A stretch of DNA of 64,000 bases from Lachnospiraceae bacterium (GCA_016287765.1 JAEEWS010000002.1:1-64000); one strand, 5' to 3'; positions 18,218-27,135 are shown, counted from the stretch's first letter. The notes: generated from the sequence alone by a model not told the origin. Made by a program: numbers and translations.

Positions 18218-18979
18218 TTATTCGTTCAAAAGCCATACATGTTCCGGATCGTTGTCCCTTGTGGTCCAGGGATCGTTGGGCAGATGCCTTATCATCCAGC
18301 AATAATACATGTTGTATCCCGGAGCCGCAGCCATGGGATGAGTGAGACCACCCGGGATCTTTACGCAGCTTCCGTCCCGGGATTTAAAAACATTGTCTCC
18401 TATAAAAGCAGCTCCGAAGCCCTGAGGCTTTTCAAATTTATAATAATATACCTCGGGCTGTCTGTGGGAATGGGGCACATAGCTGGACCATCTGCCGGCC
18501 TTGGTGATCACTTCCCCTATGACCATATTGGAATAGGGTGCGTTCTGATAATCAAATACGGTAAGGACTTCACGTTTTGCCGTACCCTCCCACTGGGTTG
18601 CTCCCATGAGCTCTATCTTATTATCTTCGGGTGTATAAAATCTGGTGGCAAACTCTCTTTCATTCCCCGTCTTTTGGACAATAATCTCGGAATCGGCTTC
18701 TGCGATCACTTCTGCTGTTTTTCCCCTGCTCATGTGAAGGCAATAGGGCGGCTCTTCAAATACGTTCTTTCTTGAAGCCTGCTCCTTCTTTCCTTCCCAG
18801 GCATATATCACCTTTCCCTCCGTCAAAAGGATGGCAGTTTCATCTTTTCTGTCTTCAAACTTAAGGCTGTCCCCTTTTTTCATCTTAAAGACCTTTATAT
18901 CCATCATCATATCGGAGTCTTCCGTCGATACCTGTTTTACACCGTTTTTATCAAACTCAGGTCTTTCAAACATGCTCAT
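18218..18979 (-). CDS. iolB: 5-deoxy-glucuronate isomerase
   Basis: The 253-residue double-cupin protein has the KduI/IolB landmarks: SSYVPHSHRQPEVYYYKF (metal-binding His/Glu, about 165-182), GGLTHPMAAAPGYNMYYCW and the C-terminal NDPWTTRDNDPEHVW. It isomerises 5-deoxy-glucuronate to 2-deoxy-5-keto-gluconate, the IolC substrate. It sits between iolC and iolD with short gaps (23 and 11 bases). Confidence 0.95.
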   Translation of the reverse strand: MSMFERPEFDKNGVKQVSTEDSDMMMDIKVFKMKKGDSLKFEDRKDETAILLTEGKVIYAWEGKKEQASRKNVFEEPPYCLHMSRGKTAEVIAEADSEIIVQKTGNEREFATRFYTPEDNKIELMGATQWEGTAKREVLTVFDYQNAPYSNMVIGEVITKAGRWSSYVPHSHRQPEVYYYKFEKPQGFGAAFIGDNVFKSRDGSCVKIPGGLTHPMAAAPGYNMYYCWMIRHLPNDPWTTRDNDPEHVWLLNE

Positions 18980-19002
18980 TATCTGTTTCCTCCCGTGATC
19001 CT

Positions 19003-20019
19003 TTATCCTCTTGCCACCATCTCACCGTATTGCTCTTTTTCTTCTTTTATAAAAGCCTTCACCGCCTCTACTCCCGGCATATCCTCGGAGCAAGCATGAC
19101 TTGCCACCAGCATGGCCGCTTCGGCACTGCCGAATTCAAGACAATCCTGAATGTCCCAGCCCTCCATAAGGCCGTAAAGGAAAGCGGAAGCATATCCGTC
19201 CCCGCCGCCGAAGCTCTTTAAAAGCTTTACGGGGAAAGGCTTTATGGAATAATTGTTCCCGTCATCCGTATAGGCTGTGGAGCCTTCTTTACCGTGCTTT
19301 ATAACTACGATCTTTGCTCCGCATTTGTGCCAGTACCGTGCAGTCTCTTCATCATTCATTCCCGGACATATGAGTTTTCCGGTCAGATCAAACTCTTCAC
19401 GAGATCCCAGGATGATATCCGCCTCTCTTGCGACTGTGGAATAATAGATCGAGATCTCATCTTCGTTTTTCCAGGAATAGGGTCTGTAGTCTATATCAAA
19501 GATGACCACGGTACCGTTTCTCTTAGCGAAACGAAGAGCCTTAAGGGCCGCTTCCCTTGAGGGGCTTTTTGCAAGTGCCGTCCCCGATATAAGAAGAGAA
19601 GCACTGTTCTTAATGTATCCCTCGTCTATCTCGGTAACATCCAGTTCCAGATCCGCTATGGCATCACGGTACATGAGGATACTGCTTTCCGTTTCGCTTT
19701 TTATCTCGGTAAAGGTAAGTCCCAGCTTCTCACCGTTTTTTGCTCTTACCAGACCGGAAACGTCTATTCCTTCCGATCTGAATCTGTTTTCTATAAAAGT
19801 TCCGAACTGATCGTCGGATACTTTCCCTATAAAGCCCACCTTTTTACCGAGTCTTGCCATTCCCACCGCTATATTGGCCGGAGAACCGCCCAGGTACTTT
19901 TTAAAGGTGGTGCTCTCGTTCAAAGGCTTGTAATAGTCCGTCGGATTAAGATCTATGGCCGCTCTCCCCAAAGGGACTATGTCAAACCTTCTGTTTTTAT
20001 CAAATTCTATATATCCCAT
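19003..20019 (-). CDS. iolC: 5-dehydro-2-deoxygluconokinase (PfkB family)
   Basis: The 338-residue sugar kinase has PfkB signature 1 (GGSPANIAVGMARLGKKVGF, about 44-63). Its C-terminal active site SFGGGDGYASAFLYGL (about 268-283) has the usual Thr-Gly-Ala-Gly-Asp replaced by Gly-Gly-Gly-Asp, as in IolC enzymes. It phosphorylates 2-deoxy-5-keto-gluconate for the aldolase encoded just upstream (18-base gap). Confidence 0.93.
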   Translation of the reverse strand: MGYIEFDKNRRFDIVPLGRAAIDLNPTDYYKPLNESTTFKKYLGGSPANIAVGMARLGKKVGFIGKVSDDQFGTFIENRFRSEGIDVSGLVRAKNGEKLGLTFTEIKSETESSILMYRDAIADLELDVTEIDEGYIKNSASLLISGTALAKSPSREAALKALRFAKRNGTVVIFDIDYRPYSWKNEDEISIYYSTVAREADIILGSREEFDLTGKLICPGMNDEETARYWHKCGAKIVVIKHGKEGSTAYTDDGNNYSIKPFPVKLLKSFGGGDGYASAFLYGLMEGWDIQDCLEFGSAEAAMLVASHACSEDMPGVEAVKAFIKEEKEQYGEMVARG

Positions 20020-20037
20020 CTGATCTCCTCCCGTCTT

Positions 20038-20880
20038 TTATATTTCCTTATTCATTGAAAAAACCTGCATATGTCTTTTTATGTTTTCGTATGCACCCTT
20101 CATCATGGAATCGCTTAAGGAAAAATAGTCCGTCTTTTCTCCCTCCAGATAGTTCCTGGCCGCATCCTTCACCGCACTGAAGGTGGCTGTTGCCACGTTT
20201 ATCTTGGTGATCCCCAGTGAAATGCACTTTCTGAAGTCCTCATCGCTTATCCCCGAACCTCCGTGAAGCACCAGAGGAACAGGTACCAGACTGTTTGCTT
20301 CCTCAAGGATCTCAAAATTCAATTTGGGAGCTGCCTTGTAAAAACCGTGCTGATTTCCTATGGAAAGGGCTATGGCATCCACTCCGGTCTCTTCGTACAG
20401 CCTTTTTACCTCCTTTGGATCGGAATGTATCCGGGAAGCATCTCCCGTACCGTCCTCGGAAACTCCCAGCTGTCCCACTTCCGCTTCCACGCTGGCGTTA
20501 TATCTGTCAGCCATCTTTCTTACTTCACTTGTGATCTTTATATTTTCATCTATGGAAAGTTTGGAAGCATCTATCATTACGGATGTGAAGCCCAGATCCA
20601 GTGCCTGTCCGATGGTCTGCACATCCAGTCCATGGTCAAAATGAACCGCCACGGGAACACTTGCATTCTTTGCCGCAGCTATCATCATGGGTGCTATCTT
20701 ATCCAGGGGCGAAAAGGGCAGCCTGACCTGAGCTATCTGTAATATCATGGGGACTTGAAGTTCCTCCGCAGCTTTCACAGCTCCAAGTATCATCTCCATA
20801 TCTGCCACAGAAAAAGCGCCCACACCATAACCACCTGCTTCGGCCCGAAGCAATATATCTTTCATAGGTACCAGTGACAT
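20038..20880 (-). CDS. iolJ: Class II aldolase, probable 6-phospho-5-dehydro-2-deoxygluconate aldolase
   Basis: The 280-residue protein is a zinc-dependent class II fructose-bisphosphate-aldolase family member, with VHFDHGLD (about 81-88), a Glu-rich VEAEVGQLG segment, GNQHGFY and LVLHGGSG metal or phosphate sites. As first gene of the iolJ-C-B-D operon it should split 2-deoxy-5-keto-gluconate 6-phosphate into dihydroxyacetone phosphate and malonate semialdehyde. A generic fructose-bisphosphate or tagatose-bisphosphate aldolase would look similar; context decides. Confidence 0.88.
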   Translation of the reverse strand: MSLVPMKDILLRAEAGGYGVGAFSVADMEMILGAVKAAEELQVPMILQIAQVRLPFSPLDKIAPMMIAAAKNASVPVAVHFDHGLDVQTIGQALDLGFTSVMIDASKLSIDENIKITSEVRKMADRYNASVEAEVGQLGVSEDGTGDASRIHSDPKEVKRLYEETGVDAIALSIGNQHGFYKAAPKLNFEILEEANSLVPVPLVLHGGSGISDEDFRKCISLGITKINVATATFSAVKDAARNYLEGEKTDYFSLSDSMMKGAYENIKRHMQVFSMNKEI

Positions 20881-20894
20881 TATCTTCTCCTTTC

Positions 20895-20922
20895 AACCTT
20901 ATCACATTTTTGTGATAAGGTT
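20895..20922 (-). promoter_or_regulatory. Perfect 12-bp inverted repeat in the iolJ 5' UTR
   Basis: AACCTTATCACA and TGTGATAAGGTT pair perfectly around a 4-base loop, ending 15 bases before the iolJ ATG and just ahead of its AAGGAG. It lies downstream of the predicted transcription start, so it could act as a repressor operator or as an RNA hairpin at the translation start. Confidence 0.65.
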
Positions 20923-20937
20923 GGTGCATTTTTGTTA

Positions 20938-20977
20938 GATTTATGATAAATCTATCATCTTTTCCCAGACAGGTCAA
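20938..20977 (-). promoter_or_regulatory. Promoter of the iolJCBD operon with palindrome near the start point
   Basis: Minus strand TTGACC (20972-20977), 17 bases, TAGATT (20949-20954). A palindrome GATTTATNATAAATC (20938-20952; arms of 7, one central base) overlaps the -10/start region and is a candidate IolR site. Confidence 0.65.
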
Positions 20978-21025
20978 TGTCATTTTTCCCGAAAAATTGG
21001 TAGGTTTAATGTGGAACGCCTGATA

Positions 21026-21805
21026 TTATCTTTTTTCGCCCTTACATGCCGTAACGAGGCGAACCTTATTCTGTTCGCAATAAATGGCCGCTTTTCTGTC
21101 GATGGCATCATCGGTAAAGAAAGCATCCATTTCTCCGAGGGTGGTAAAATTTAAAAGTGAACTCTTACCGTATTTGGAGGAATCCGCCACCAGATATTTC
21201 TTAGCCGAATGGGCCATGGCCGCTCTCTTCACCTCGAACTCCAGAGGAGATGAATTGGAAACGTCGCCGAGTTCGGATATGCCTGCCGTTGCTATAAAGG
21301 CCTTCTTTATATTGAATCTGGCCAGAGTTTTTGCCGTATCCGATGTGACAAAGGAATTCGTCCTCCTGTCCAGAGTTCCGGGAAGGCAGAAGATCTGCAC
21401 ATCCGGCAGCTGGACGCCTCTCACGATGGCATTTAAGTTATTGGTGATCACCGTCACATTCTTTTTATCCGTCAGATAATCAAGGATGTACATGGTGGTG
21501 GATCCGGAATCAATGAAGATGATATCACCGTCCTCCACGATCTCCGCTGCCTCTCGGCCTATCTCCTTTTTAATGTTGGAATTGGTCATTTTACGCTGTT
21601 CAAAGGGTATCAGCGAATTCTCCTTGATGCTGGATACACCGCCGTACACCTTTTTGATGGTCCCCTTGGAACAAAGTTCCGCCACATCAAGGCGGCATGT
21701 ATTTATGGAAATATCAAAAACCCTGCATAGCTCTTCCATGGACACATGTTCCTTGTCGATGATGTACTGCTCCATCCTGCTTATCCTGTAACTCTTCATA
21801 GCCAT
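21026..21805 (-). CDS. iolR: DeoR-family repressor, probable inositol regulator
   Basis: The 259-residue protein has an N-terminal DeoR winged helix (about 1-60; VSMEELCRVFDISINTCRLDV, KVYGG wing) and a DeoR C-terminal sugar-phosphate sensor (IFIDSGSTTMYILDYL, about 95-112; AFIATAGIS). It stands between the iolJCBD operon and divergent iolG, as IolR does in other Firmicutes, where the inducer is 2-deoxy-5-keto-gluconate 6-phosphate. GGGAGG lies 8 bases before the first ATG. IolR specificity is from context. Confidence 0.85.
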   Translation of the reverse strand: MAMKSYRISRMEQYIIDKEHVSMEELCRVFDISINTCRLDVAELCSKGTIKKVYGGVSSIKENSLIPFEQRKMTNSNIKKEIGREAAEIVEDGDIIFIDSGSTTMYILDYLTDKKNVTVITNNLNAIVRGVQLPDVQIFCLPGTLDRRTNSFVTSDTAKTLARFNIKKAFIATAGISELGDVSNSSPLEFEVKRAAMAHSAKKYLVADSSKYGKSSLLNFTTLGEMDAFFTDDAIDRKAAIYCEQNKVRLVTACKGEKR

Positions 21806-21897
21806 TATAAGTTCCTCCCTTATTTATATAAAGTGACCCTTCCTTTTCCGGGCTCACCCAAGCTCTTTTTTTCGGGCATATCATTTGTCAACTATAA

Positions 21898-21926
21898 TTT
21901 ATACATCAAAATTTCATAAAAATCAA
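21898..21926 (-). promoter_or_regulatory. iolR promoter
   Basis: Minus strand TTGATT (21921-21926), 17 bases, TATAAA (21898-21903). Its -35 overlaps one arm of the inverted repeat shared with the iolG promoter. Confidence 0.65.
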
Positions 21927-21962
21927 CAAAAGAAAGTAACTTTTTGTAAATTTAGTTGTTGA
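21923..21962. promoter_or_regulatory. Inverted repeat TCAACAA/TTGTTGA across both -35 boxes
   Basis: TCAACAA (21923-21929) and TTGTTGA (21956-21962) are perfect inverted copies 26 bases apart. Each overlaps the -35 of one of the two back-to-back promoters, a natural place for a repressor to shut off iolR and iolG together. Confidence 0.5.
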
Positions 21963-21987
21963 ATTGTGTTTGTTCGGGTGGTATAAT
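21959..21987 (+). promoter_or_regulatory. iolG promoter
   Basis: TTGAAT (21959-21964), 17 bases, TATAAT (21982-21987). The 5' UTR of about 90 bases holds a CTTGAT/ATCAAG pairing (21991-22026) before GGAGG. Confidence 0.75.
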
Positions 21988-22083
21988 GCACTTGATTTAA
22001 TAAAAAGGTGCTAATCTTTTATCAAGTACCTTCATCGGGCAAGGCCCCAAGAATCAGGACTATATATAACGGAGGATGTAACT

Positions 22084-23097
22084 ATGGTAAAATTGGGTAT
22101 CATCGGTGCCGGCAGGATTGGAAAAGTACATGCCGAGAGCATCACCTACAATATTAAAAATGCAGAGGTCCTTTCCATTGCGGACCCTTTTATGAGCGAC
22201 GATACCGCTGCCTGGGCAAGAGGTCTGGGTATAAAGAACGTGTCCAGGGATTATCATGATATACTTAATAATCCGGAGATAGACGGAGTGCTCATCTGCT
22301 CTTCCACCAATACTCATGCGGATATCGCGATCGAAGCCATAAAGGCAAAAAAGAACGTCTTTTGCGAAAAACCCATTTCTCAGGATCTTGCAAAGATCAA
22401 GGAAGTAATGGAAGCTTTAAAAGGAACGGGTCTTAAATTTCAGGTGGGCTTTAACCGTCGTTTCGATCACAATTTTGAAGCGGTGAGAGAAGCTGTTAAG
22501 GCAGGTAAGATCGGAGATGTTCACGTTGTTAAGATCACCTCCCGGGATCCCGACGCTCCTTCTCTCGACTATGTAAAGGTTTCCGGCGGCATTTTCCTGG
22601 ATATGACAATCCATGATTTCGATATGGTGCGCTATCTCTCAGGCAGCGACGTAGAGGAAATATATGCCAACGGTGCATGTCTTGTAAATCCCGCCATTAA
22701 GGAATGTGGAGATATAGATACGGCGATCATCACCATGAAGCTTAAGAACGGAGCCCTTGCGGTCATCGATAATTCCCGTAAGGCAGCTTACGGCTACGAT
22801 CAGAGAGCCGAGGTCTTCGGTTCCAAGGGGCAGGTAGCGGTTACCAACGATGCACCTTCCACCGCTGTTATCAGCACCGAGTCGGGAGTTACCGGCGAGA
22901 AGCCTCTTTACTTCTTCCTGGAGCGTTACATGGCATCCTTCTCCAAGGAGGTTTCCCTGTTCTGTGATGCCTGTGAAGGCAAGGGCGATGTTCCCGTTGA
23001 CATCAACGACGGTCTCCAGCCCGTACTGATCGCGAAGGCAGCCAAAAAGTCCCTTGATGAAGGTCGTCCCGTAAAGCTTTCCGAGATAAGATTCTGA
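22084..23097 (+). CDS. iolG: myo-Inositol 2-dehydrogenase
   Basis: The 337-residue Gfo/Idh/MocA oxidoreductase has the NAD-binding start KLGIIGAGRIGKVHAESI, CEKPISQDL (about 98-106, with the conserved Lys) and the catalytic MTIHDFDMVRYLSG segment (about 178-191) with the Asp-His pair. It oxidises myo-inositol to scyllo-inosose, the first step before IolE. GGAGG lies 8 bases before the ATG. It is divergent from iolR, followed by a clear terminator, and so forms a single-gene unit. Confidence 0.92.
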   Translation: MVKLGIIGAGRIGKVHAESITYNIKNAEVLSIADPFMSDDTAAWARGLGIKNVSRDYHDILNNPEIDGVLICSSTNTHADIAIEAIKAKKNVFCEKPISQDLAKIKEVMEALKGTGLKFQVGFNRRFDHNFEAVREAVKAGKIGDVHVVKITSRDPDAPSLDYVKVSGGIFLDMTIHDFDMVRYLSGSDVEEIYANGACLVNPAIKECGDIDTAIITMKLKNGALAVIDNSRKAAYGYDQRAEVFGSKGQVAVTNDAPSTAVISTESGVTGEKPLYFFLERYMASFSKEVSLFCDACEGKGDVPVDINDGLQPVLIAKAAKKSLDEGRPVKLSEIRF

Positions 23098-23127
23098 TAT
23101 ATCATTTACTGTTATTGTTTCCTTTCC

Positions 23128-23159
23128 CTCCGTCGGATCCTCATCCGGCGGAGTTTTTG
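23128..23159 (+). terminator. iolG terminator
   Basis: CTCCGTCGGAT pairs with ATCCGGCGGAG (one G-U) around CCTC, followed by TTTTTG. Confidence 0.88.
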
Positions 23160-23278
23160 TTTCTGCAGGTTATTTCTACGTCCTTCATTCCCTTCATTCC
23201 ACACTTTTTTCTTGCCAAATGCACGATTCTGGAGTAAAGTAGATGATGGGAGAAAATCCAACAAGAAAGAGTGTATTT

Positions 23279-24154
23279 ATGTCAATAAAATTTAAAGATG
23301 ACGGCCCTTGCTGGTGCGGGAGCGGTAAAATGTACTGTAACTGCCACAAGGCCTTCGATCAGAAGATAAAGAAGATACGTCTTCTTCATCATAAAGTTCC
23401 GGGAAGAAATCTCATCAAGACCCCGGAACAGATCAAACGCATCAAAGAAAGCGCCAAGATCAATGTTGCCGTTCTCGACTATATCCAGGACGTGATAAAA
23501 GAAGGAATGACAACAGCTGAGATCGACAGGATAGTCTATGATATGACCACAAAGATGGGTGGCATTCCCGCCCCTTTGAACTACGAAGGTTTTCCTTTCA
23601 GTGTATGCACTTCCGTAAACGATCAAGTGTGTCACGGTTTCCCTTCGGATAAAGTAGTTCTTAAGAGCGGTGACATTATCAATGTGGACTGCTCCACTAT
23701 TCTGAACGGTGCCTACTCCGATTCCTCAAGAATGTTCTGCATAGGCGATGTGGATCCGGAAGTAAGGCGTCTGGTGCAAGTAACCAAAGAGTGTGTAGAG
23801 CTTGGATTCCAAGCCGTCAAGCCATGGGGATTTCTTGGCGATATGGGACAGGCAGTACACGACCATGCATATAAGAACGGATTCACCATCGTCCGCGAAA
23901 TAGGCGGTCACGGAGTCGGAAACGAATTCCATGAAGATCCTTGGGTTGGTTACCATACGAAGCGGGGAACGGACATGCTTCTTGCCCCCGGTCTTATGTT
24001 CACCATCGAGCCAATGGTAAACATGGGTAAGGAAGGCATATTCATTACCGACGAAAATGACTGGGAAGTCTACACTGACGACGGATTGCCGTCAGCGCAA
24101 TGGGAAATTCAAGTACTCGTTACGGAAGAAGGCGCTGAAATAATATCATGGTAG
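23279..24154 (+). CDS. map: Methionine aminopeptidase type I with SEC-C-like zinc motif
   Basis: The protein (291 residues from this start) begins with a short zinc-binding SEC-C-like module (CWCGSGKMYCNCH), then the MetAP fold: INVDCST, YSDSSRMF, GHGVGNEFHEDPWV and FTIEPMV hold the five metal ligands (Asp, Asp, His, Glu, Glu). It removes N-terminal methionine from new proteins; the SEC-C module is thought to help ribosome docking. An upstream ATG at 23243 (12 codons earlier, with GGAG) is possible; I prefer MSIKFKDD because the homologous module starts there, though its ribosome site is weak. Confidence 0.88.
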   Translation: MSIKFKDDGPCWCGSGKMYCNCHKAFDQKIKKIRLLHHKVPGRNLIKTPEQIKRIKESAKINVAVLDYIQDVIKEGMTTAEIDRIVYDMTTKMGGIPAPLNYEGFPFSVCTSVNDQVCHGFPSDKVVLKSGDIINVDCSTILNGAYSDSSRMFCIGDVDPEVRRLVQVTKECVELGFQAVKPWGFLGDMGQAVHDHAYKNGFTIVREIGGHGVGNEFHEDPWVGYHTKRGTDMLLAPGLMFTIEPMVNMGKEGIFITDENDWEVYTDDGLPSAQWEIQVLVTEEGAEIISW

Positions 24155-24213
24155 AACAGAATGAAGCTGAAGTAATATCGGTTGATACACAAAAAGGGGT
24201 GGAAAAGGACTGT

Positions 24214-25074
24214 ATGAATGTTAAGATCAAAAGTGGGAACTACTCTTGCGTTATAAGTTATCACGGCGCAGAACTAAAAAGTTTTAAAAAGGATGAAACG
24301 GAATATATATTCCCTGCGGATCCTGAGTTTTGGCCCAGGTCATCACCTGTGCTCTTTCCTATAGTGGGAGCTCTTAATAACAAGACCATCAGGATAAGCG
24401 GCCAGGAATACTCCATGTCTCAGCACGGTTTTGCCAGAGACACCGACTTTAAACTTCTGGAAAAAACAGAAAGCAGCTGTATCTTTTACTTACGTTCATC
24501 CGAAGAGACAAAAAAGCTTTATCCCTTCGATTTCGAACTCCGGATCGAATATGTCCTCATAAAGAATCGTCTGACCATATCCTGGAGGGTCATAAACATC
24601 GGTGCGGAAACCATGTATTTCTCCATCGGAGCTCATCCGGCATTTTGCTGCGAGCCTTGCAATTCCAGTGTCAGACTCTTTAAAGACGGCAGAAGACTTG
24701 ATTATTTCGAAAACCTGGGGTATGCCGCAGGCACCCTCACGGGTGAGAGATCTACGGTAAAGCTGAATGACGGCAGACTCCTCTATGAGCATCATACCTT
24801 TGATAATGATGCCTTTATTCTCGACGGCCGTCAGGCAGATGAAGCCGAACTTCTTGACAAAAACGGCACCAGACTTGTTACCGTGCGTTTTGAGACCCCC
24901 GCTCTGGGCATCTGGTCTCCCACAGGCAAGGATGCACCTTTTATTTGCATAGAACCCTGGTACGGTATCCCGGATCCCAAGGGCTTTAAAGGAGAATTTA
25001 AGGACAAGCCTCTTTCTCTGGCCTGCGAACCCGGCGGAAAAACCGAAAAGAGTTACACTATTGAGATCCATTAA
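24214..25074 (+). CDS. Aldose 1-epimerase family protein (LacX-like)
   Basis: The 286-residue beta-sandwich protein of the GalM superfamily has SPVLFPIVGAL, MSQHGFARDTDF (conserved His), FSIGAHPAFCCE (second His) and IWSPTGKDAPFICIEPWYG (catalytic Glu). It belongs to the LacX-type branch rather than GalM proper, so its true sugar (hexose or hexose-6-phosphate) is uncertain. AAAGGA precedes this ATG; the frame is open 22 codons further up, overlapping map by 7 bases, but that extension is not family-like. Confidence 0.82.
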   Translation: MNVKIKSGNYSCVISYHGAELKSFKKDETEYIFPADPEFWPRSSPVLFPIVGALNNKTIRISGQEYSMSQHGFARDTDFKLLEKTESSCIFYLRSSEETKKLYPFDFELRIEYVLIKNRLTISWRVINIGAETMYFSIGAHPAFCCEPCNSSVRLFKDGRRLDYFENLGYAAGTLTGERSTVKLNDGRLLYEHHTFDNDAFILDGRQADEAELLDKNGTRLVTVRFETPALGIWSPTGKDAPFICIEPWYGIPDPKGFKGEFKDKPLSLACEPGGKTEKSYTIEIH

Positions 25075-25096
25075 CTTTAAGACAGATAAATTTAAG

Positions 25097-25130
25097 AGCC
25101 CGCTCTCATTTTTGAGAACGGGCTTGTTTT
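25097..25130 (+). terminator. Terminator after the epimerase gene
   Basis: AGCCCGCTCTCA pairs with TGAGAACGGGCT (one mismatch), followed by TGTTTT. It sits between convergent genes. Confidence 0.8.
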
Positions 25131-26955
25131 ATTCACCGTTTTGAATCTTCTTTGCCAGATCCTCCAGATATTCCCATCTTTCCATCTTGTTGAGAAGTTC
25201 TTCCTCCAGTTTTTCCTTTGTTTCATTAAGCTCCATCAATCTGCCGTAATTGCTGGTGTTCTTTTCTGCTTCGGCCGTGACCTCTTCTATCTTTTTCTCA
25301 AGAGTTTCTATCTCTCCCTCTATGGTCTCGTATTCTCTCTGTTCCTTGTATGAGAATTTGGCCTTTTTGGGAGCAGTCTTCCAGGTATTCACCGATTCCG
25401 AACCGCTGTTTTTTACATTACTCTTCTTATCATTTACGGAAGCAGCCAACCCGCCCGACTTTTGCAGAAAATCGGTATAGCCGCCCTCATATTGCTTTAT
25501 CTGCCCTCCTTCTTCAAAGGCAAATATCCTGTTCACCACCCTGTCCAAAAAATACCTGTCGTGGGAAACCGTGACCACGATACCGGTATAATGATCCAGA
25601 AAATCCTCCAGGATCGTAAGGGTCTCTATGTCCAGATCGTTGGTGGGCTCGTCCAGGAACAGCACATTGGTGGCTGTCATGAGTATCCTTAAAAGGATCA
25701 GCCTTCTCTTTTCCCCTCCGGAAAGTCTTGAAATAAGTGCATAGTGCATGTCAGCGGGAAAGAGGAATCTCTCCAGCATCTGAGATGCCGTGATCCTCCC
25801 CTCGGTGGTATTTATGACTTCCGCCCCTTCTCTCACATAGTCTATCACTCTCATGTTTTCGTCCAGACTCTCGTTTTCCTGAGAGAAAAAGCCTATGCTT
25901 ACCGTCTGCCCTATCTTAACATTTCCGGAATCCGGCTCCGTAACACCGTTAATGATCTTCAGCAATGTGGACTTGCCGCAGCCGTTGGCGCCAATGATAC
26001 CCACTCTGTCATTTTTTAAAAAGATATAGGAAAAATCCTTTATAAGGATCTTGTCTCCGTAGGCTTTGCTTATATGTTCCAGTTCTATGGTAGTATTTCC
26101 CATGCGTGAGGATAAGGTCTTCCCCATTTGAGAACTGAGTTCGTTAAAGCCGGCCTCCACATCACGCTTCGGCGGTTCCACATCTCTCAAGTTCTCATAT
26201 CTCTCTATGTGAGCTTTCTGCTTGGTGGATCTGGCCCTTGCGCCTCTCATCATCCATTGGATCTCTGTCCTTAAAATGGATTGGCGTTTTCTCTCCGCCG
26301 CATTTTCATAGGCTTTTCTCTGCTCCTTTAAGGCAAGGTAGCCCAGATAGTTATCATCATAACTGTAAAGTTTTCCATGATCCAGTTCTACTATCCTGCC
26401 CGCAACGCTGTCCAGAAAATAACGGTCATGGGTGATCATGATGATCGCGGCCTTAAGGTCGTTCAGATAGTATTCCAGCCACTCTGCCATGGAACTGTCC
26501 AGATGGTTGGTGGGCTCGTCCAATATCAGAATATCCGCTTCCGAAAGAAAAGTCCTGACCAGTGCCACTCTCTTTCTCTGACCTCCCGAAAGCTCGTCTA
26601 TCTTTTGATCAAAGCCAGTTATCGCCAGCTTTGTAAGCATCTTTTTTGCTTCCGGCTCCATTCTTGAACAGTCTTCTTTCGGACATTCGCTCATGGCAGC
26701 TTCCAGCACCGTTGCTCCCTCCTCAAACAAGGGAGTCTGGGGCAGAAAGCCCGTCTTAAGGCCGGTCCCCTTTGTTACCGTGCCTTCATCAGGTGTAAGA
26801 AGCCCTGCCAGTATCTTTAAAAGCGTGGACTTACCTGTTCCGTTCACTCCGATGATCCCCACCTTTTCCCCTTCGTTAAGGCTGAAGGAAGCATCATCCA
26901 GAAGTTTTTTCGATGTATATGAATGGGAAAGATGTTCTGCTGTGAGTAGATTCAT
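25129..26955 (-). CDS. ABC-F family ATPase (Uup-like)
   Basis: The 608-residue soluble protein has two ABC domains without membrane segments. Walker A motifs are GVNGTGKST and GANGCGKST; signatures are LSGGQRKRVAL and LSGGEKRRLIL; Walker B segments are ILILDEPTNHLD and VLFLDEPTNDLD. The interdomain linker is Arg/Lys-rich (about residues 205-260) and there is a C-terminal coiled coil (about 535-605). ABC-F proteins act on ribosomes or, for Uup, on DNA-related phenotypes. A resistance role has no support here. It is a single gene convergent with the epimerase gene. Confidence 0.88.
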   Translation of the reverse strand: MNLLTAEHLSHSYTSKKLLDDASFSLNEGEKVGIIGVNGTGKSTLLKILAGLLTPDEGTVTKGTGLKTGFLPQTPLFEEGATVLEAAMSECPKEDCSRMEPEAKKMLTKLAITGFDQKIDELSGGQRKRVALVRTFLSEADILILDEPTNHLDSSMAEWLEYYLNDLKAAIIMITHDRYFLDSVAGRIVELDHGKLYSYDDNYLGYLALKEQRKAYENAAERKRQSILRTEIQWMMRGARARSTKQKAHIERYENLRDVEPPKRDVEAGFNELSSQMGKTLSSRMGNTTIELEHISKAYGDKILIKDFSYIFLKNDRVGIIGANGCGKSTLLKIINGVTEPDSGNVKIGQTVSIGFFSQENESLDENMRVIDYVREGAEVINTTEGRITASQMLERFLFPADMHYALISRLSGGEKRRLILLRILMTATNVLFLDEPTNDLDIETLTILEDFLDHYTGIVVTVSHDRYFLDRVVNRIFAFEEGGQIKQYEGGYTDFLQKSGGLAASVNDKKSNVKNSGSESVNTWKTAPKKAKFSYKEQREYETIEGEIETLEKKIEEVTAEAEKNTSNYGRLMELNETKEKLEEELLNKMERWEYLEDLAKKIQNGE

Positions 26956-27135
26956 TTTGTTCTCCGTTTTTACTGTTGTACAACTTTTTCAATGAACCCT
27001 ATGATACAACAAAGAAAGATATTTTTCCAGTTTTAAAACTTATGGGTTTTCTATTTTAATTTTTTGTGGTATTCTGTTTGGCGTTTTTACTTTTATTTGC
27101 GACCTAAGCTCATTATGTTTTGAAAGGTTTTAAAT

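Noticed and set aside
18207..18302. Upstream extension of iolD
   Set aside because: The extra 32 residues are not family-like and overlap iolB; the ATG at 18206 has AAGGAG and the conserved N-terminus.
25129..26955. Antibiotic-resistance ABC-F
   Set aside because: The C-terminal coiled coil and general form fit housekeeping Uup-like proteins, and there is no leader peptide or resistance context.
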